The position numbers were made by a program, and so were the translations under genes. Positions 20,144 through 28,936 of a stretch of DNA of 64,000 bases are shown here, in pieces. Origin of the DNA: Mycobacterium kyorinense (GTDB taxonomy: Bacteria > Actinomycetota > Actinomycetes > Mycobacteriales > Mycobacteriaceae). Positions within the stretch are counted from its first letter, which is position 1. Each line of letters begins with the position of its first letter. The notes beneath the pieces are model-generated. The model had not been told where the DNA came from and ran no database searches. It saw only the letters and a program-made list of their open reading frames with translations. The stretch lies in assembly GCF_001672775.1 (NCBI RefSeq), contig NZ_LZKJ01000166.1, forward strand, positions 1-64,000, given 5' to 3'.

Positions 20144-21262
20144 ATGGCCGGCGCTGCATTCGGCCAGCAACAATCGTCGTGGTCGAGGTTGCGAAACGCC
20201 TTGACGCCAGACGAGTGGCTACGTCTGTGCGCCATGTTCGCGGTCATCCTTGCGCTGCACGTGATCGGGTGGTGCACGTTGGTGCTCGTCGTCGAGCCGG
20301 CGCACTTTTCGGTCGGCGACAAGGCGTTCGGGATCGGCATCGGCCTGACGGCCTACACCCTGGGACTGCGGCACGCCTTCGACGCCGACCACATCGCCGC
20401 GATCGACAACACCACCCGCAAGCTGATGAACGACGGGCAGCGCCCACTGGCCGTCGGCTTCTTCTTCTCGCTGGGCCACTCCTCTGTCGTGTTCGGGCTC
20501 GCGATGCTGTTGGCGCTGGGCATCAAAGCGATCGTCGGGCCCGTCCAGCAGGATTCCTCGGCGCTGCATCACTACACCGGCCTGATCGGCACCACCGTCT
20601 CGGGCGTGTTTTTGTATCTGATCGCTGCCATCAACGTGGTCATCCTGGTCGGAATCCTGCGGGTGTTCGCGCAGATGCGCCGCGGCGTCTACGACGAGGA
20701 CGAACTGGAAGAACAGCTGAACAACCGCGGATTGCTCAACCGATTCCTCGGTCGCTTCACCAAATCGATTACCGCGTCCTGGCATATGTATCCGGTCGGC
20801 TTGTTGTTCGGGCTGGGTTTCGACACCGCCACCGAGGTCGCGCTGCTGGTGCTGGCCGGCACCAGCGCCGCGGCCGGCCTGCCCTGGTATGCCATCTTGT
20901 GTCTGCCGGTGCTGTTCACCGCTGGAATGTGCTTGTTGGACACCATCGATGGGTCGTTCATGAACTTCGCCTACGGCTGGGCATTTTCCAATCCGGTCCG
21001 CAAGGTGTACTACAACATCACTATCACCGGGCTGTCCGTAGCGGTTGCCCTGCTGATCGGCAGCGTCGAACTACTCGGGCTATTCGCCGATCAATTCGGC
21101 TGGGGCGGCCCGTTCTGGACTTGGGTCGGCGGCCTGAACCTCAACGCCGTGGGCTTTGTCATCGTGGGGCTGTTCGCGGCGACGTGGGTTGTGGCCCTGG
21201 CAATCTGGCGTTACGGGCGCATCGAGGAGAAGTGGACTGTGCAGGCCGAACGCGTCGGCTGA
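20144..21262 (+). CDS. nicT: Nickel/cobalt permease NicT (NiCoT family)
   Basis: 372 aa from ATG 20144, preceded by GAGAGGA; this equals the length of M. tuberculosis NicT. It has eight or so membrane helices and the NiCoT signature RHAFDADHIAAIDN in TM2, which binds the metal. It imports Ni2+ and/or Co2+. With cobalamin genes in the window and a Fur-type regulator close by, either metal is plausible; the operators upstream point to nickel control. H37Rv has mtr-nicT adjacent, whereas here the Fur-family and phosphodiesterase genes lie between. Confidence 0.95.
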   Translation: MAGAAFGQQQSSWSRLRNALTPDEWLRLCAMFAVILALHVIGWCTLVLVVEPAHFSVGDKAFGIGIGLTAYTLGLRHAFDADHIAAIDNTTRKLMNDGQRPLAVGFFFSLGHSSVVFGLAMLLALGIKAIVGPVQQDSSALHHYTGLIGTTVSGVFLYLIAAINVVILVGILRVFAQMRRGVYDEDELEEQLNNRGLLNRFLGRFTKSITASWHMYPVGLLFGLGFDTATEVALLVLAGTSAAAGLPWYAILCLPVLFTAGMCLLDTIDGSFMNFAYGWAFSNPVRKVYYNITITGLSVAVALLIGSVELLGLFADQFGWGGPFWTWVGGLNLNAVGFVIVGLFAATWVVALAIWRYGRIEEKWTVQAERVG

Positions 21263-21586
21263 AACGCGTCGAGAAGCCGGCTTGGGTTGATATCAGGCCG
21301 CGTTCACCGCCGGGCCAGGAGCGGGTGACCACCGACCCCACGATCAGTGCAGCTTCGCCCTCACTCTGGGCTGAACTGTGATTTCCAGCTCGGGCACGAC
21401 CCGAGCCCGCGACACCCGAATGACCGTTAACGTTTCGATCCGGTCCAGCCACGGTGCCGTGCGCCGAAATGCGTGCGCCGGACCATTTCTCAGGCACGTC
21501 TGCGCAAATACGGACGTGTGTTGTCTGCACGCGCCCAGGTGTGGATTTGTCCACCGGGGCGATCTGATATTCCGAAGGAGCAGTCC
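21263..21586. other. Gene-free stretch between nicT and the PE gene, with a small hairpin
   Basis: No convincing coding frame. GCTCGGG (21388-21394) and CCCGAGC (21400-21406) form a 7-bp stem with a 5-base loop about 125 bases past nicT and may be a weak terminator. The PE gene has its ribosome-binding site AAGGAG at about 21575-21580. No promoter hexamers stood out. In H37Rv this junction leads straight to Rv2857c, so it is one edge of the PE/PPE block. Confidence 0.5.
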
Positions 21587-21886
21587 ATGTCATTCGTCAA
21601 CATCGTACCCGAAGCACTGTCTACCGCGGCGGTGAATCTGCAATCTGTCGGCTCGGTGGTGAGCGCTCAGAACGCCGCAGCGGTGGCACCGACCACTGCG
21701 CTGATTCCGGCCGCTGCCGACGAGGTATCAGCGCTGACCGCAGCACAATTCGCGGCGCACGCTCAGATGTACCAACTGGTCAGCGCGCAAGCCGCCGCCA
21801 TCCACCACGCGTTCGTGACAATGCTGACGGCCAGCTCGGGATCGTATGCGACCACCGAGGCAGCTAACGTCATCACCACGAGTTGA
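21587..21886 (+). CDS. PE family protein
   Basis: 99 aa, essentially just the PE domain: it opens [19 protein letters not shown] and contains the helical hairpin with the usual Ala-rich repeats; the family YxxxD/E secretion signal would be in its tail (SYATTEAAN region, not clear). PE proteins pair with PPE proteins and are exported by ESX (type VII) systems. It is followed after 11 bases by a PPE gene, so the two probably form a heterodimer. The ATG has AAGGAG upstream. No ESX core genes are in the window. Confidence 0.95.
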   Translation: MSFVNIVPEALSTAAVNLQSVGSVVSAQNAAAVAPTTALIPAAADEVSALTAAQFAAHAQMYQLVSAQAAAIHHAFVTMLTASSGSYATTEAANVITTS

Positions 21887-21897
21887 GGAGCAGTGCA

Positions 21898-23040
21898 ATG
21901 GATTTCGCAGCGCTACCGCCAGAAATCAATTCTGCGCGCATGTATGCCGGAGCCGGCGCCGGGCCACTGCTGGCCGCCGCCATGACGTGGGATAATCTCT
22001 CCGCTGAATTGGCTTCCGCGACGGCGGATTACGGATCGGTGGTGACCAATCTGTCTACGGGTCAATGGCGTGGTCCGGCGTCGGCCTCGATGGCCGCGGC
22101 CGCTGCTCCCTATGTGACGTGGATGGGCAGCGCCGCCGCGCAGGCTCAACTGACGGCCATTCAGGCCAAGGCTGCTGCCGGCGCTTACGAAGTCGCGTTC
22201 GCCATGACGGTGCCCCCGCCGGTGATCGCGGCCAATCGCGCCCTGTTGGCGTCGTTGGTCGCGACCAACTTCCTCGGCCAGAACACTCCGGCGATCGCGG
22301 CGACCGAGGCGCACTACGCCGAGATGTGGGCGCAGGACGCCGCGGCGATGTACGGCTATGCGGGATCGTCGGCGGCCGCGTCGGCGTTGGCGCCGTTCAC
22401 CGAACCGCCGGTGACCACGACGACCGCCGGTCCGGTCCTGCAGGCTGCGGCGGTAACTCAAGCCACCGGACCGGCGACTGTCGCAGGCACTCAGACGGCG
22501 CTTTCGCAGTTGACGACCACCATCCCGCAGACGCTGCAGGGGCTCTCCTCCCCCGGGTCGTCGACGTTGGGCTCGGGTTTTCTGGGCTCGTTGTTCCCGG
22601 ATGGCCTGTTTGGCTCGGAGGGCCTGGGGCTGAACGACAATTTCTGGAACACCATCTTTTCGTCCGGGTTCTACATGCCGGGAAACTACTTGGGCACTAT
22701 GACCGACTTCGCTGCCATGGCGGGCCTCGGTGGGGCCGCGGAAACGGCCGAGGGGGCGGCCGCGGCTGGAGGGGCGGCTGCCGCCGAAGGTCTCGGCGGC
22801 GCATTGGCAGGTCCGGTGGGTGGGCTCGGCGGTCTCGGCGGCGTAGCGGCCGGTCTGGGTCAGGCAGGCTCGATCGGACCATTGTCGGTGCCGTCGAGTT
22901 GGACGGCCATGTCACCGATCACCTCCGGGGCCGCCGCGTTGCCGAGCATCGCCCAGGGCTCCCGCCGGGCGGTGCGACAGGCGGTCCGGGGAGCCTCCTG
23001 GGCGGTATGCCGCTGGCAGGTGCGAGCGGACACGGGCTGA
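21898..23040 (+). CDS. PPE family protein, SVP subgroup, C-terminus altered by a frameshift
   Basis: 380 aa from ATG 21898, after GAGGAG. The PPE domain (1-180) begins [18 protein letters not shown] and includes the WxG motif in QWRGPAS. The SVP-type motif ([14 protein letters not shown]) is near residue 325. After about 22958 the frame changes: the reading shown ends [15 protein letters not shown], while the -1 frame continues [17 protein letters not shown] and ends RYGFRPSVMAHPPAAG at 23105, the normal PPE-SVP tail. A lost G in the GGG run 22956-22958 explains this. Either the gene is mutated or the base is a sequencing error. Confidence 0.85.
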   Translation: MDFAALPPEINSARMYAGAGAGPLLAAAMTWDNLSAELASATADYGSVVTNLSTGQWRGPASASMAAAAAPYVTWMGSAAAQAQLTAIQAKAAAGAYEVAFAMTVPPPVIAANRALLASLVATNFLGQNTPAIAATEAHYAEMWAQDAAAMYGYAGSSAAASALAPFTEPPVTTTTAGPVLQAAAVTQATGPATVAGTQTALSQLTTTIPQTLQGLSSPGSSTLGSGFLGSLFPDGLFGSEGLGLNDNFWNTIFSSGFYMPGNYLGTMTDFAAMAGLGGAAETAEGAAAAGGAAAAEGLGGALAGPVGGLGGLGGVAAGLGQAGSIGPLSVPSSWTAMSPITSGAAALPSIAQGSRRAVRQAVRGASWAVCRWQVRADTG

Positions 23041-23161
23041 ATGGCTCGGCGCCCCGCTACGGATTCCGCCCGAGCGTGATGGCCCACCCGCCCGCCGCCG
23101 GGTAGCGCCGCCAGTTCGCAGCGCTGCTGCACCGTCTGCGCGCTGTTACAGTTGAGACACT

Positions 23162-23560
23162 GTGAAATTCAGCGTCGCGCGCCGACCTTCACCGTCGCAG
23201 CCGGCCATCGCCATTGTCGCGGTGGTCTGCGTGCTGGTCGCTGTCCTTGGATGCTGGTTGCTGCGGTTCGAGCGCGCCGTGCCAGACACTCCGCCGTCGG
23301 CCACCGCATCGAGCGCCGCCCACGGTGACCACGCGCAGCTGGAGCACGCCACTGCACCGACAAGTCATACGGCGTTCAAATCGGCCGGACTGCACCGCGA
23401 TCGCCCACCGGCCCCGTTGCGGGTGATACCGGCGTCGCAGACCTCGCCGCTCTCAGCGCCGATCGTGTGGTCCTGGCCGGGCGGCACGTGCGCCCGTGCC
23501 CCCGCACCCGATCATTCCGGACAAGATCTCCTAACCCAGTTCTGCATCACGCGGCAGTGA
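23162..23560 (+). CDS. LpqS-like small exported protein, possible copper link
   Basis: 132 aa from GTG 23162. One N-terminal hydrophobic segment (about 14-35) ends GCWLL, then a His-containing stretch (AAHGDHAQLEHA) and the tail SGQDLLTQFCITRQ. That tail resembles the end of M. tuberculosis LpqS (GQDLLTRFCLARR as I recall), a copper-responsive RicR-regulon protein; the rest is poorly conserved. A TACAGT hexamer at 23147-23152 would give a nearly leaderless transcript. No clear RicR operator was seen. It lies between the two PPE genes. Confidence 0.6.
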   Translation: MKFSVARRPSPSQPAIAIVAVVCVLVAVLGCWLLRFERAVPDTPPSATASSAAHGDHAQLEHATAPTSHTAFKSAGLHRDRPPAPLRVIPASQTSPLSAPIVWSWPGGTCARAPAPDHSGQDLLTQFCITRQ

Positions 23561-23769
23561 CCGGTTCGGCGCCGAGCCGTCAGCCCATGTCATGGCGGCC
23601 GATGAGCGCCGACCCACGCCACCCGCGGTGTATCAGCTTTCGACGCTGACATCGGCGTCGCATCCCGCAAATCAGCGCTGAGCCGCGCAGCGGCACGTCC
23701 GCGCAACGAACACCGCAGTGGCCGATGGGTCTTTCCCTCACAATGTCCGTTCTTTTTCAGGAGAAGTCT

Positions 23770-23847
23770 ATGTCTTCGCTGTCGTTAGCCATCAGCAAAC
23801 CAACCATTACCGCCGATCCGATCGCAGCGCTTCACGGAGGTGCATAG
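23770..23847 (+). CDS. Possible 25-aa leader peptide before the second PPE gene
   Basis: ATG 23770 has AGGAG nine bases upstream and opens a 25-codon frame ([18 protein letters not shown]...HGGA) ending TAG at 23847, three bases before the PPE ATG at 23850. The PPE ribosome-binding site GGAGG lies inside the small frame, so translation could be coupled. It is not a recognisable PE remnant. It could be a real small protein or chance. Confidence 0.4.
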   Translation: MSSLSLAISKPTITADPIAALHGGA

Positions 23848-23849
23848 CG

Positions 23850-25000
23850 ATGGACTACGGAATGCTGCCACCCGAAATCAACTCCGCCCGAATGTATTCC
23901 GGGCCCGGGCCCGGACCGATGCTGGCCGCGGCGTCGGCCTGGGACGAACTGGCCGCCGAGCTCGGCTCGGCGTCGGTCGCCTACTCTTCGGTGATCTCCG
24001 GGCTGACCGCCGCCTCATGGTCCGGCCCGTCGTCAGCGGCGATGGCGGCCGCGGCCGCACCCTACGGGGGGTGGCTGCAGGCCACCGCTGCCCAGGCCGA
24101 AGAAACCGCCAATCACGCCCGGGCGGCCGTCGGCGCCTATGAAACCGCGTTCGCGATGACGGTGCCACCGCCGCTTATTGCCGCCAACCGCGCTCAGCTG
24201 ATGACGCTGCTGGCCACCAATGTCCTGGGACAAAATGCGCCGGCGATCGCCGCGACCGAGGCTCAGTACGACGCGATGTGGGCTCAGGATGCGGCCGCCA
24301 TGTACGGCTACGCCGGTTCGTCAGCGGCGGCCGCGCAATTGAGGTCGTTCCGCCGCCGACCACCAGCGGTCCGGCCGACATTCGAGCCGCCGCCCAGGTT
24401 GCGGGCAGTTCGGTGGGGACCCATGCGGAAACGGTGATGTCGACAGCGCCACAGCTGATATCCAGCACGCCGCACACGCTGGCGGGACTGGCCTCGCCGT
24501 CGTCGGCGGCAACGTCGTCGTCGCTGCATTCGCTGTCGCTGCTGAGTTCACTTACCGTGCCCGCCAGACTCGCGACGTATCCCCTGACGTTTTTGATGCG
24601 AGGTCTCGGGTTCGCGAAAACCGGCACCGCGTCGGCCGTCGCCACCCCGGCGGCCGTTACCGCCGCCACCTCGGCTCTGGGCGGCTGGGCCGGTTCGGGG
24701 CCAACTGCCATCGGCTCGGCCACCACGGCACTGGGCGGCAGCGGGTCTACCGTCGCGGCGAGCCTGGGCAGGGCCGCCGCCATCGGCCCGCTGTCTGTGC
24801 CGCAGCTCTGGACGGGTCCAACGACGAGCCCGGCGGCCGCGGCATTGCCGGGCGCCGGCGTCGGGATGCCCGGGACGAGCGGACTGTCCGGCATGCCGTT
24901 GATGCCGATCACGCAGATGGCCGGGCGCTCAGCTGGCGGTGCAACGCCGCACTACGACCTGCGTCCCACCGTGATTCCGCGTTCGCCGTCAGCCGGATGA
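23850..25000 (+). pseudogene. PPE family protein, SVP subgroup, disrupted by a frameshift
   Basis: The first frame encodes a clear PPE domain ([24 protein letters not shown]) but runs out of frame and stops at 24437. The continuation is in the -1 frame: [21 protein letters not shown], the SVP motif AAIGPLSVPQLWTG and the tail ATPHYDLRPTVIPRSPSAG ending at 25000. The shift falls between about 24336 and 24358, where one base appears lost. Without the lesion the product would be about 383 aa. The N-terminal 195 residues could still be made. Its PPE domain is strongly similar to the first PPE here, so the two are probably duplicates. Confidence 0.85.
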
Positions 25001-25092
25001 ACCCAACCTTTCAGGAGACGATCTCGATGCAAGATTTCATCGCCAGCTACAGCTATGTCGCGGTCGACACCGCGAACGGCTGTTCGCGCCGA

Positions 25093-25872
25093 CTACACCG
25101 GGGTGACGTAGGCGGCGCTGATGCCGCCGTCGACCAGAAACGCCGAGGCCGTGATGAACGACGCGTCGTCGCTGGCCAGGAATGCCGCAGCGGCGGCGAT
25201 TTCGGTCGCTTCGGCGAAACGGCCCATCGGCACGTGCACCAACCGGCGCGCGGCGCGGTCAGGATCCTTGGCGAAAAGCTCCTGCAGCAGCGGAGTGTTG
25301 ACCGGGCCGGGGCACAGCGCGTTGACTCGGATCCCCTGGCGGGCGAACTGCACCCCGAGCTCACGCGACATCGCCACCACGCCGCCCTTGGAGGCGGTGT
25401 AGGAGATCTGCGACGTCGCCGAGCCCATCACCGCGACGAACGAGGCGACATTGACGATCGACCCGTGTCCCGCGGGCACCATGTGCCGCAACGCCGCCCG
25501 GCAGCACAGGTAGACCGATTTCAGGTTGACGTCTTGCACCCGCTGCCATACTGGCAGCTCGGTGTTCTCGATCAGCTCGTCCTCAGGCGGTGAGATGCCG
25601 GCGTTGTTGATCGCGATGTCGACCGAGCCGTAGGTTGCCGCTGCAGTGTCGAACAGTGCGTTGACCGCGGCCTCGTCGGAAACATCCACTGGCACAAACA
25701 AACCGGCCAAGTCGTCGGCGGCCTGCGCGCCGGCCTGCTGATCGATGTCGCCGACGACGATCGTGGCCCCCTCAGCGTGCAGCCGCTGCGCGGTGGCCAG
25801 GCCGATCCCGCCGGCGGCGCCGGTAACCACGGCGATTTTGCCGGCCAGCCGCTTGCTCATCGGCGCGTTCAT
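25093..25872 (-). CDS. Short-chain dehydrogenase/reductase (Rv2857c-like)
   Basis: 259 aa. Classical SDR: cofactor motif TGAAGGIG near residues 18-25, NNAG at about 90, catalytic Ser in VNVASFVAVMG and YTASKGG for Tyr/Lys. The acidic residue after beta-2 (GDID) favours NAD(H). The start overlaps the amidotransferase stop as ATGA. In H37Rv this region also encodes aldC and glnA4, with roles proposed in polyamine/glutamylation pathways; those genes are missing here, so the substrate is uncertain. Confidence 0.88.
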   Translation of the reverse strand: MNAPMSKRLAGKIAVVTGAAGGIGLATAQRLHAEGATIVVGDIDQQAGAQAADDLAGLFVPVDVSDEAAVNALFDTAAATYGSVDIAINNAGISPPEDELIENTELPVWQRVQDVNLKSVYLCCRAALRHMVPAGHGSIVNVASFVAVMGSATSQISYTASKGGVVAMSRELGVQFARQGIRVNALCPGPVNTPLLQELFAKDPDRAARRLVHVPMGRFAEATEIAAAAAFLASDDASFITASAFLVDGGISAAYVTPV

Positions 25873-26603
25873 CTGTTCACGCTCGCATACGCGCGCGCCG
25901 CGTCGACAATCGCGGTGAACAGCTGCAGATCATCCAGGCTTTCCTCGGGATGCCACTGCACGGCGACGACGAAATCATCGCCGGGTAACTCCAGCGCCTC
26001 GATCACGCCGTCGACGTCCCACGCGCTGACGATCAGTCCTTCGCCGACGTCGGCGATGGCCTGGTGGTGATAACAGCGCACGTCGGCCGACTCGCCCAGC
26101 AAGCCCGCCAGCCGGGTGCCCGCCACGGTGCGGACCGTCAGCGTGCTGAACACGGCGTTGCCGGCCCGATGGCCGCTGTGGCCGATGACGTCGGGCAGGT
26201 GCTGATGCAGCGTTCCGCCGAGCGCGACGTTGAGCACCTGCGCGCCCCGGCAGATACCCAGCACCGGCAGCGCACGCCGCAGCGCTCCACGCAGCAAGGT
26301 GAACTCCCAGGCGTCGCGTTCCCGGCCGGGCTCGTCGGTGGACGGATGCGGGTGTTGGCCGTACGCGGCGGGGTCGACGTCCTTGCCGCCGGTGATCACC
26401 AGGCCGTCGAGACCGTCGAGCACCCGCTCGGCGATGTCGGCGTCCACCGGCTGGGGCGGCAGCAACATCGCCACGCCGCCGGCTCGGGTGACGCCCTGGA
26501 AGTAGGCGGCCGGCAAAAAACTGGCCGGAACGTCCCAAATGCCGGTCTGGGCTTGATCCAGATACGTGGTCATGCCGATCATCGGAGGTCGCGACCTTTG
26601 CAC
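25869..26603 (-). CDS. Class I glutamine amidotransferase, gamma-glutamyl-GABA hydrolase-like (Rv2859c-like)
   Basis: 244 aa from GTG 26603; the ATG at 26582 (Met8) is an alternative. The peptidase C26 features are ITGGKDVDP, the nucleophile C118 in GICRGAQVLN and the His/Glu of QWHPEE. PuuD-type enzymes remove glutamate from gamma-glutamyl compounds. H37Rv places a glutamine-synthetase-like glnA4 next to it; that gene is absent here, so the partner enzyme must be elsewhere or lost. Coupled to the SDR by a 4-base overlap. Confidence 0.88.
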   Translation of the reverse strand: MQRSRPPMIGMTTYLDQAQTGIWDVPASFLPAAYFQGVTRAGGVAMLLPPQPVDADIAERVLDGLDGLVITGGKDVDPAAYGQHPHPSTDEPGRERDAWEFTLLRGALRRALPVLGICRGAQVLNVALGGTLHQHLPDVIGHSGHRAGNAVFSTLTVRTVAGTRLAGLLGESADVRCYHHQAIADVGEGLIVSAWDVDGVIEALELPGDDFVVAVQWHPEESLDDLQLFTAIVDAARAYASVNR

Positions 26604-26639
26604 GACACCACCGTAGGCCGACGCCGCGGCCCCGGCCGA

Positions 26640-27206
26640 TCACCAGGTGCTGGTGCGCAAGACGATCTCGGCGGCCAGCTGCGCAACGGAATCCTGCGCA
26701 TTGCGGCGACCCAGCAGCTCCACCACGCGGTAATCGCCGTAGACGAACCGCTGGCTGGCGCGGGCCACCGCCTGCGCGGCGGGCGTGCTGACCAGCGCGG
26801 TGGTGTTGATTTCCACCGGCGGACAGTCGCGGTCCCGGACGACCCCGGCGAGGTCGGGTGCCCGCGGATGCCCGCGATCGATGACGACAAGACCGGTGAA
26901 GCGGTCCAGTCTGGTCGCCGCAAGCTCCCAAGCCAGTTCGCCGCCAATGCGATCGCCCACCAACACACCCCAGTCGATATCGAGCACATCGAGAATGCCG
27001 ACCACGGACTTGGCGGTCAGCCGTTGGTCGGGGCCGATGACCAGTGTCCGCAGCGACGCGGTGTGCAGGCGTTCACAGAGCGGGTCGTAGGCGGCCAGTG
27101 GCCGCTGCGCCGCGCCGAGCACCACAACGACCGAGCCCCGTTCCGGGCCCGCAATATTGACCTCGATCGGGAATCCGTCGATGGTGGTCATCATCGTCGA
27201 GGGCAC
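26640..27206 (-). CDS. Alpha/beta-hydrolase-like protein lacking the nucleophile serine
   Basis: 188 aa. The fold is suggested by an SVVVVLGAAQRPLAAYDPL opening and GVLVGDRIGGELAWELA, where the usual GxSxG elbow reads GDRIG with Arg in place of Ser. It is therefore probably not a serine hydrolase. No clear function or named relative. The GTG at 27206 is the longest start; ATG codons at residues 5 and 6 are equally likely. The 148 bases before it towards cobQ show no recognised elements. Confidence 0.65.
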   Translation of the reverse strand: MPSTMMTTIDGFPIEVNIAGPERGSVVVVLGAAQRPLAAYDPLCERLHTASLRTLVIGPDQRLTAKSVVGILDVLDIDWGVLVGDRIGGELAWELAATRLDRFTGLVVIDRGHPRAPDLAGVVRDRDCPPVEINTTALVSTPAAQAVARASQRFVYGDYRVVELLGRRNAQDSVAQLAAEIVLRTSTW

Positions 27207-27354
27207 TTTCGCAAGCTACAGCCATTGCCCGCCGTGCGTGGCGTTTCTGCACTGTCTCTCAGATGGATATCAGGTGAACTGATGTCTAATAGATTCCAAC
27301 CACGGTCGCCGCGCCAGGAGAACGCTTGCGCTAGCGCAGTTTTGACGATGGCCG

Positions 27355-28857
27355 CTAATCACGCAGGCCCGCAACGATCCTCGGGCGCGGCGGCGGACCG
27401 GTGTCGAGCAGAGCGATGATTGCATCGAGGTCGACGTTGACGTCCAACAAGTCGGCCATCAGGTCCAGCTGACCGTCGCGGCGCGCCGTCACATCCACAT
27501 CGTCAGCCACAACGAAACCATCCCGGCGGGCGGCGGCGGCCGCCGCGGTCAACCACTTTCGCCGAAATTCGTCGTTGTCGAACAGGCCGTGCCAGTGGGT
27601 GCCGTACACATGGTCGCGTCGGTAACCTTGCGGTGTTCCGTCCGCGTCGAACCAGTCCGCTTCGGTGCAGCGAACCACCCGGCCGTGGTGGATCTCGTAG
27701 CCGCTCAGCGCGCCCTGCCACCGGCGCAACACCTTGTCGGCGTCGAACACGATGTCGGCGTCGAGCAGGCCCAGCCCGTCGACGCGACCGGACCGGCTTT
27801 CCACCCGATCGTCGATCGAGCGGCACAGCATTTGGAAACCGCCGCAGATGCCCAGCACCGGCCGGCCGGATTCCGCATGCGCTGCGACGGCCCGGTCCAG
27901 CCCGCGAGTGCGTAGCCAGCGCAAATCGTCCACGGTGGCTTTGCTGCCCGGCACCACGATCACGTCAACGTCGCTCAGGTCGGCAGGTTCGCTGACCCAG
28001 CGCACCACCACTCCCGGCTCGCAGCCCAGCGCTTCGACGTCGGTGGAGTTGGAGATCCGCGGCAGCCGCAGCGCGCCGATCCGAAGCCGGTCCCGCCCGC
28101 GCGGCGGTTGCGGTAAGCCCATCACCCGGTGATCCATCACCGAGACGGAGTCTTCCGAGTCCATCCAGAGTTCGTCGGCGTAGGGCAGCACGCCGTAGGT
28201 CGGACGCCCGGTGAGGTCGGCCAGTTGCCGCAGACCGGGTTCCAGCAGCGTGAGGTCGCCGCGGAACTTATTGACGATGAACCCGGCGATCAGTGCCTGG
28301 TCCGGCGCATCGAGTATGGCGACGGTGCCGAACAAGTGGGCCAGCAACCCGCCGCGATCGATGTCGCCGACCAGGATCACCGGCAGGTGCGCGGCCCGGG
28401 CCAACCCCAGGTTGACCAGATCGTTTTCGCGCAGGTTGATTTCCGCGGGCGATCCGGCGCCCTCGCAGATCACTGCGTCGAATTCGGCGCGCAGGCTTGC
28501 CAATTCGTCGGCCACCACAGCGGCCAACTCATTGCGCTGGGTCCAGTAGTCGCTGCCGCTGACCGAGCCGGCGACCTGACCGCGCACCACCAGCTGTGAA
28601 CTGCGGTCGCTGCCGGGCTTGAGCAGGATGGGGTTGAACCGGACGCTGGGCGGCAAGCCTGCGGCGCGGGCCTGCACGGCCTGCGCCCGACCGATCTCGC
28701 CGTTTTCGACGGTGACCGCGGAGTTGTTGGACATGTTCTGCGCCTTGAACGGCGCCACCCGGATGCCCTTGCGGGCCAACAGCCGGCACAGCCCGGCCAC
28801 CACCACCGATTTCCCGGCGTCGGAGCTGGTGCCCGCGACCAGCAGCGCCCCACTCAC
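27355..28857 (-). CDS. cobQ: Cobyric acid synthase
   Basis: 500 aa from GTG 28857. The N-terminal [19 protein letters not shown] and [12 protein letters not shown] are typical of CobQ; the C-terminal glutaminase has Cys in [12 protein letters not shown]. It amidates the b, d, e and g side chains of adenosylcobyrinic diamide. In H37Rv cobQ1 (Rv0255c) is at a different locus, so its place here next to mapB reflects a rearrangement or different ancestral order. With cobO, cobB and cysG it makes the window rich in B12 genes. Confidence 0.95.
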   Translation of the reverse strand: MSGALLVAGTSSDAGKSVVVAGLCRLLARKGIRVAPFKAQNMSNNSAVTVENGEIGRAQAVQARAAGLPPSVRFNPILLKPGSDRSSQLVVRGQVAGSVSGSDYWTQRNELAAVVADELASLRAEFDAVICEGAGSPAEINLRENDLVNLGLARAAHLPVILVGDIDRGGLLAHLFGTVAILDAPDQALIAGFIVNKFRGDLTLLEPGLRQLADLTGRPTYGVLPYADELWMDSEDSVSVMDHRVMGLPQPPRGRDRLRIGALRLPRISNSTDVEALGCEPGVVVRWVSEPADLSDVDVIVVPGSKATVDDLRWLRTRGLDRAVAAHAESGRPVLGICGGFQMLCRSIDDRVESRSGRVDGLGLLDADIVFDADKVLRRWQGALSGYEIHHGRVVRCTEADWFDADGTPQGYRRDHVYGTHWHGLFDNDEFRRKWLTAAAAAARRDGFVVADDVDVTARRDGQLDLMADLLDVNVDLDAIIALLDTGPPPRPRIVAGLRD

Positions 28858-28936
28858 GTGGCCGGCGGCGACTGTGCGGTGTCATCCGCGACACGCCGTG
28901 TAGGGCGTATCAAACCGCACACTCGCGGCAGAAACG

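Noticed and set aside
24997-25593. Frame beginning MNPTFQETISM after the second PPE gene
   Set aside because: It starts with a good ribosome-binding site (before ATG 25026) but soon runs antisense through the SDR; at most a truncated remnant, noted under the PE/PPE block.
27207-27354. Possible cobalamin riboswitch near cobQ
   Set aside because: The gap is downstream of cobQ on its strand and contains no recognisable B12-box; none was seen before cobO or cobB either.
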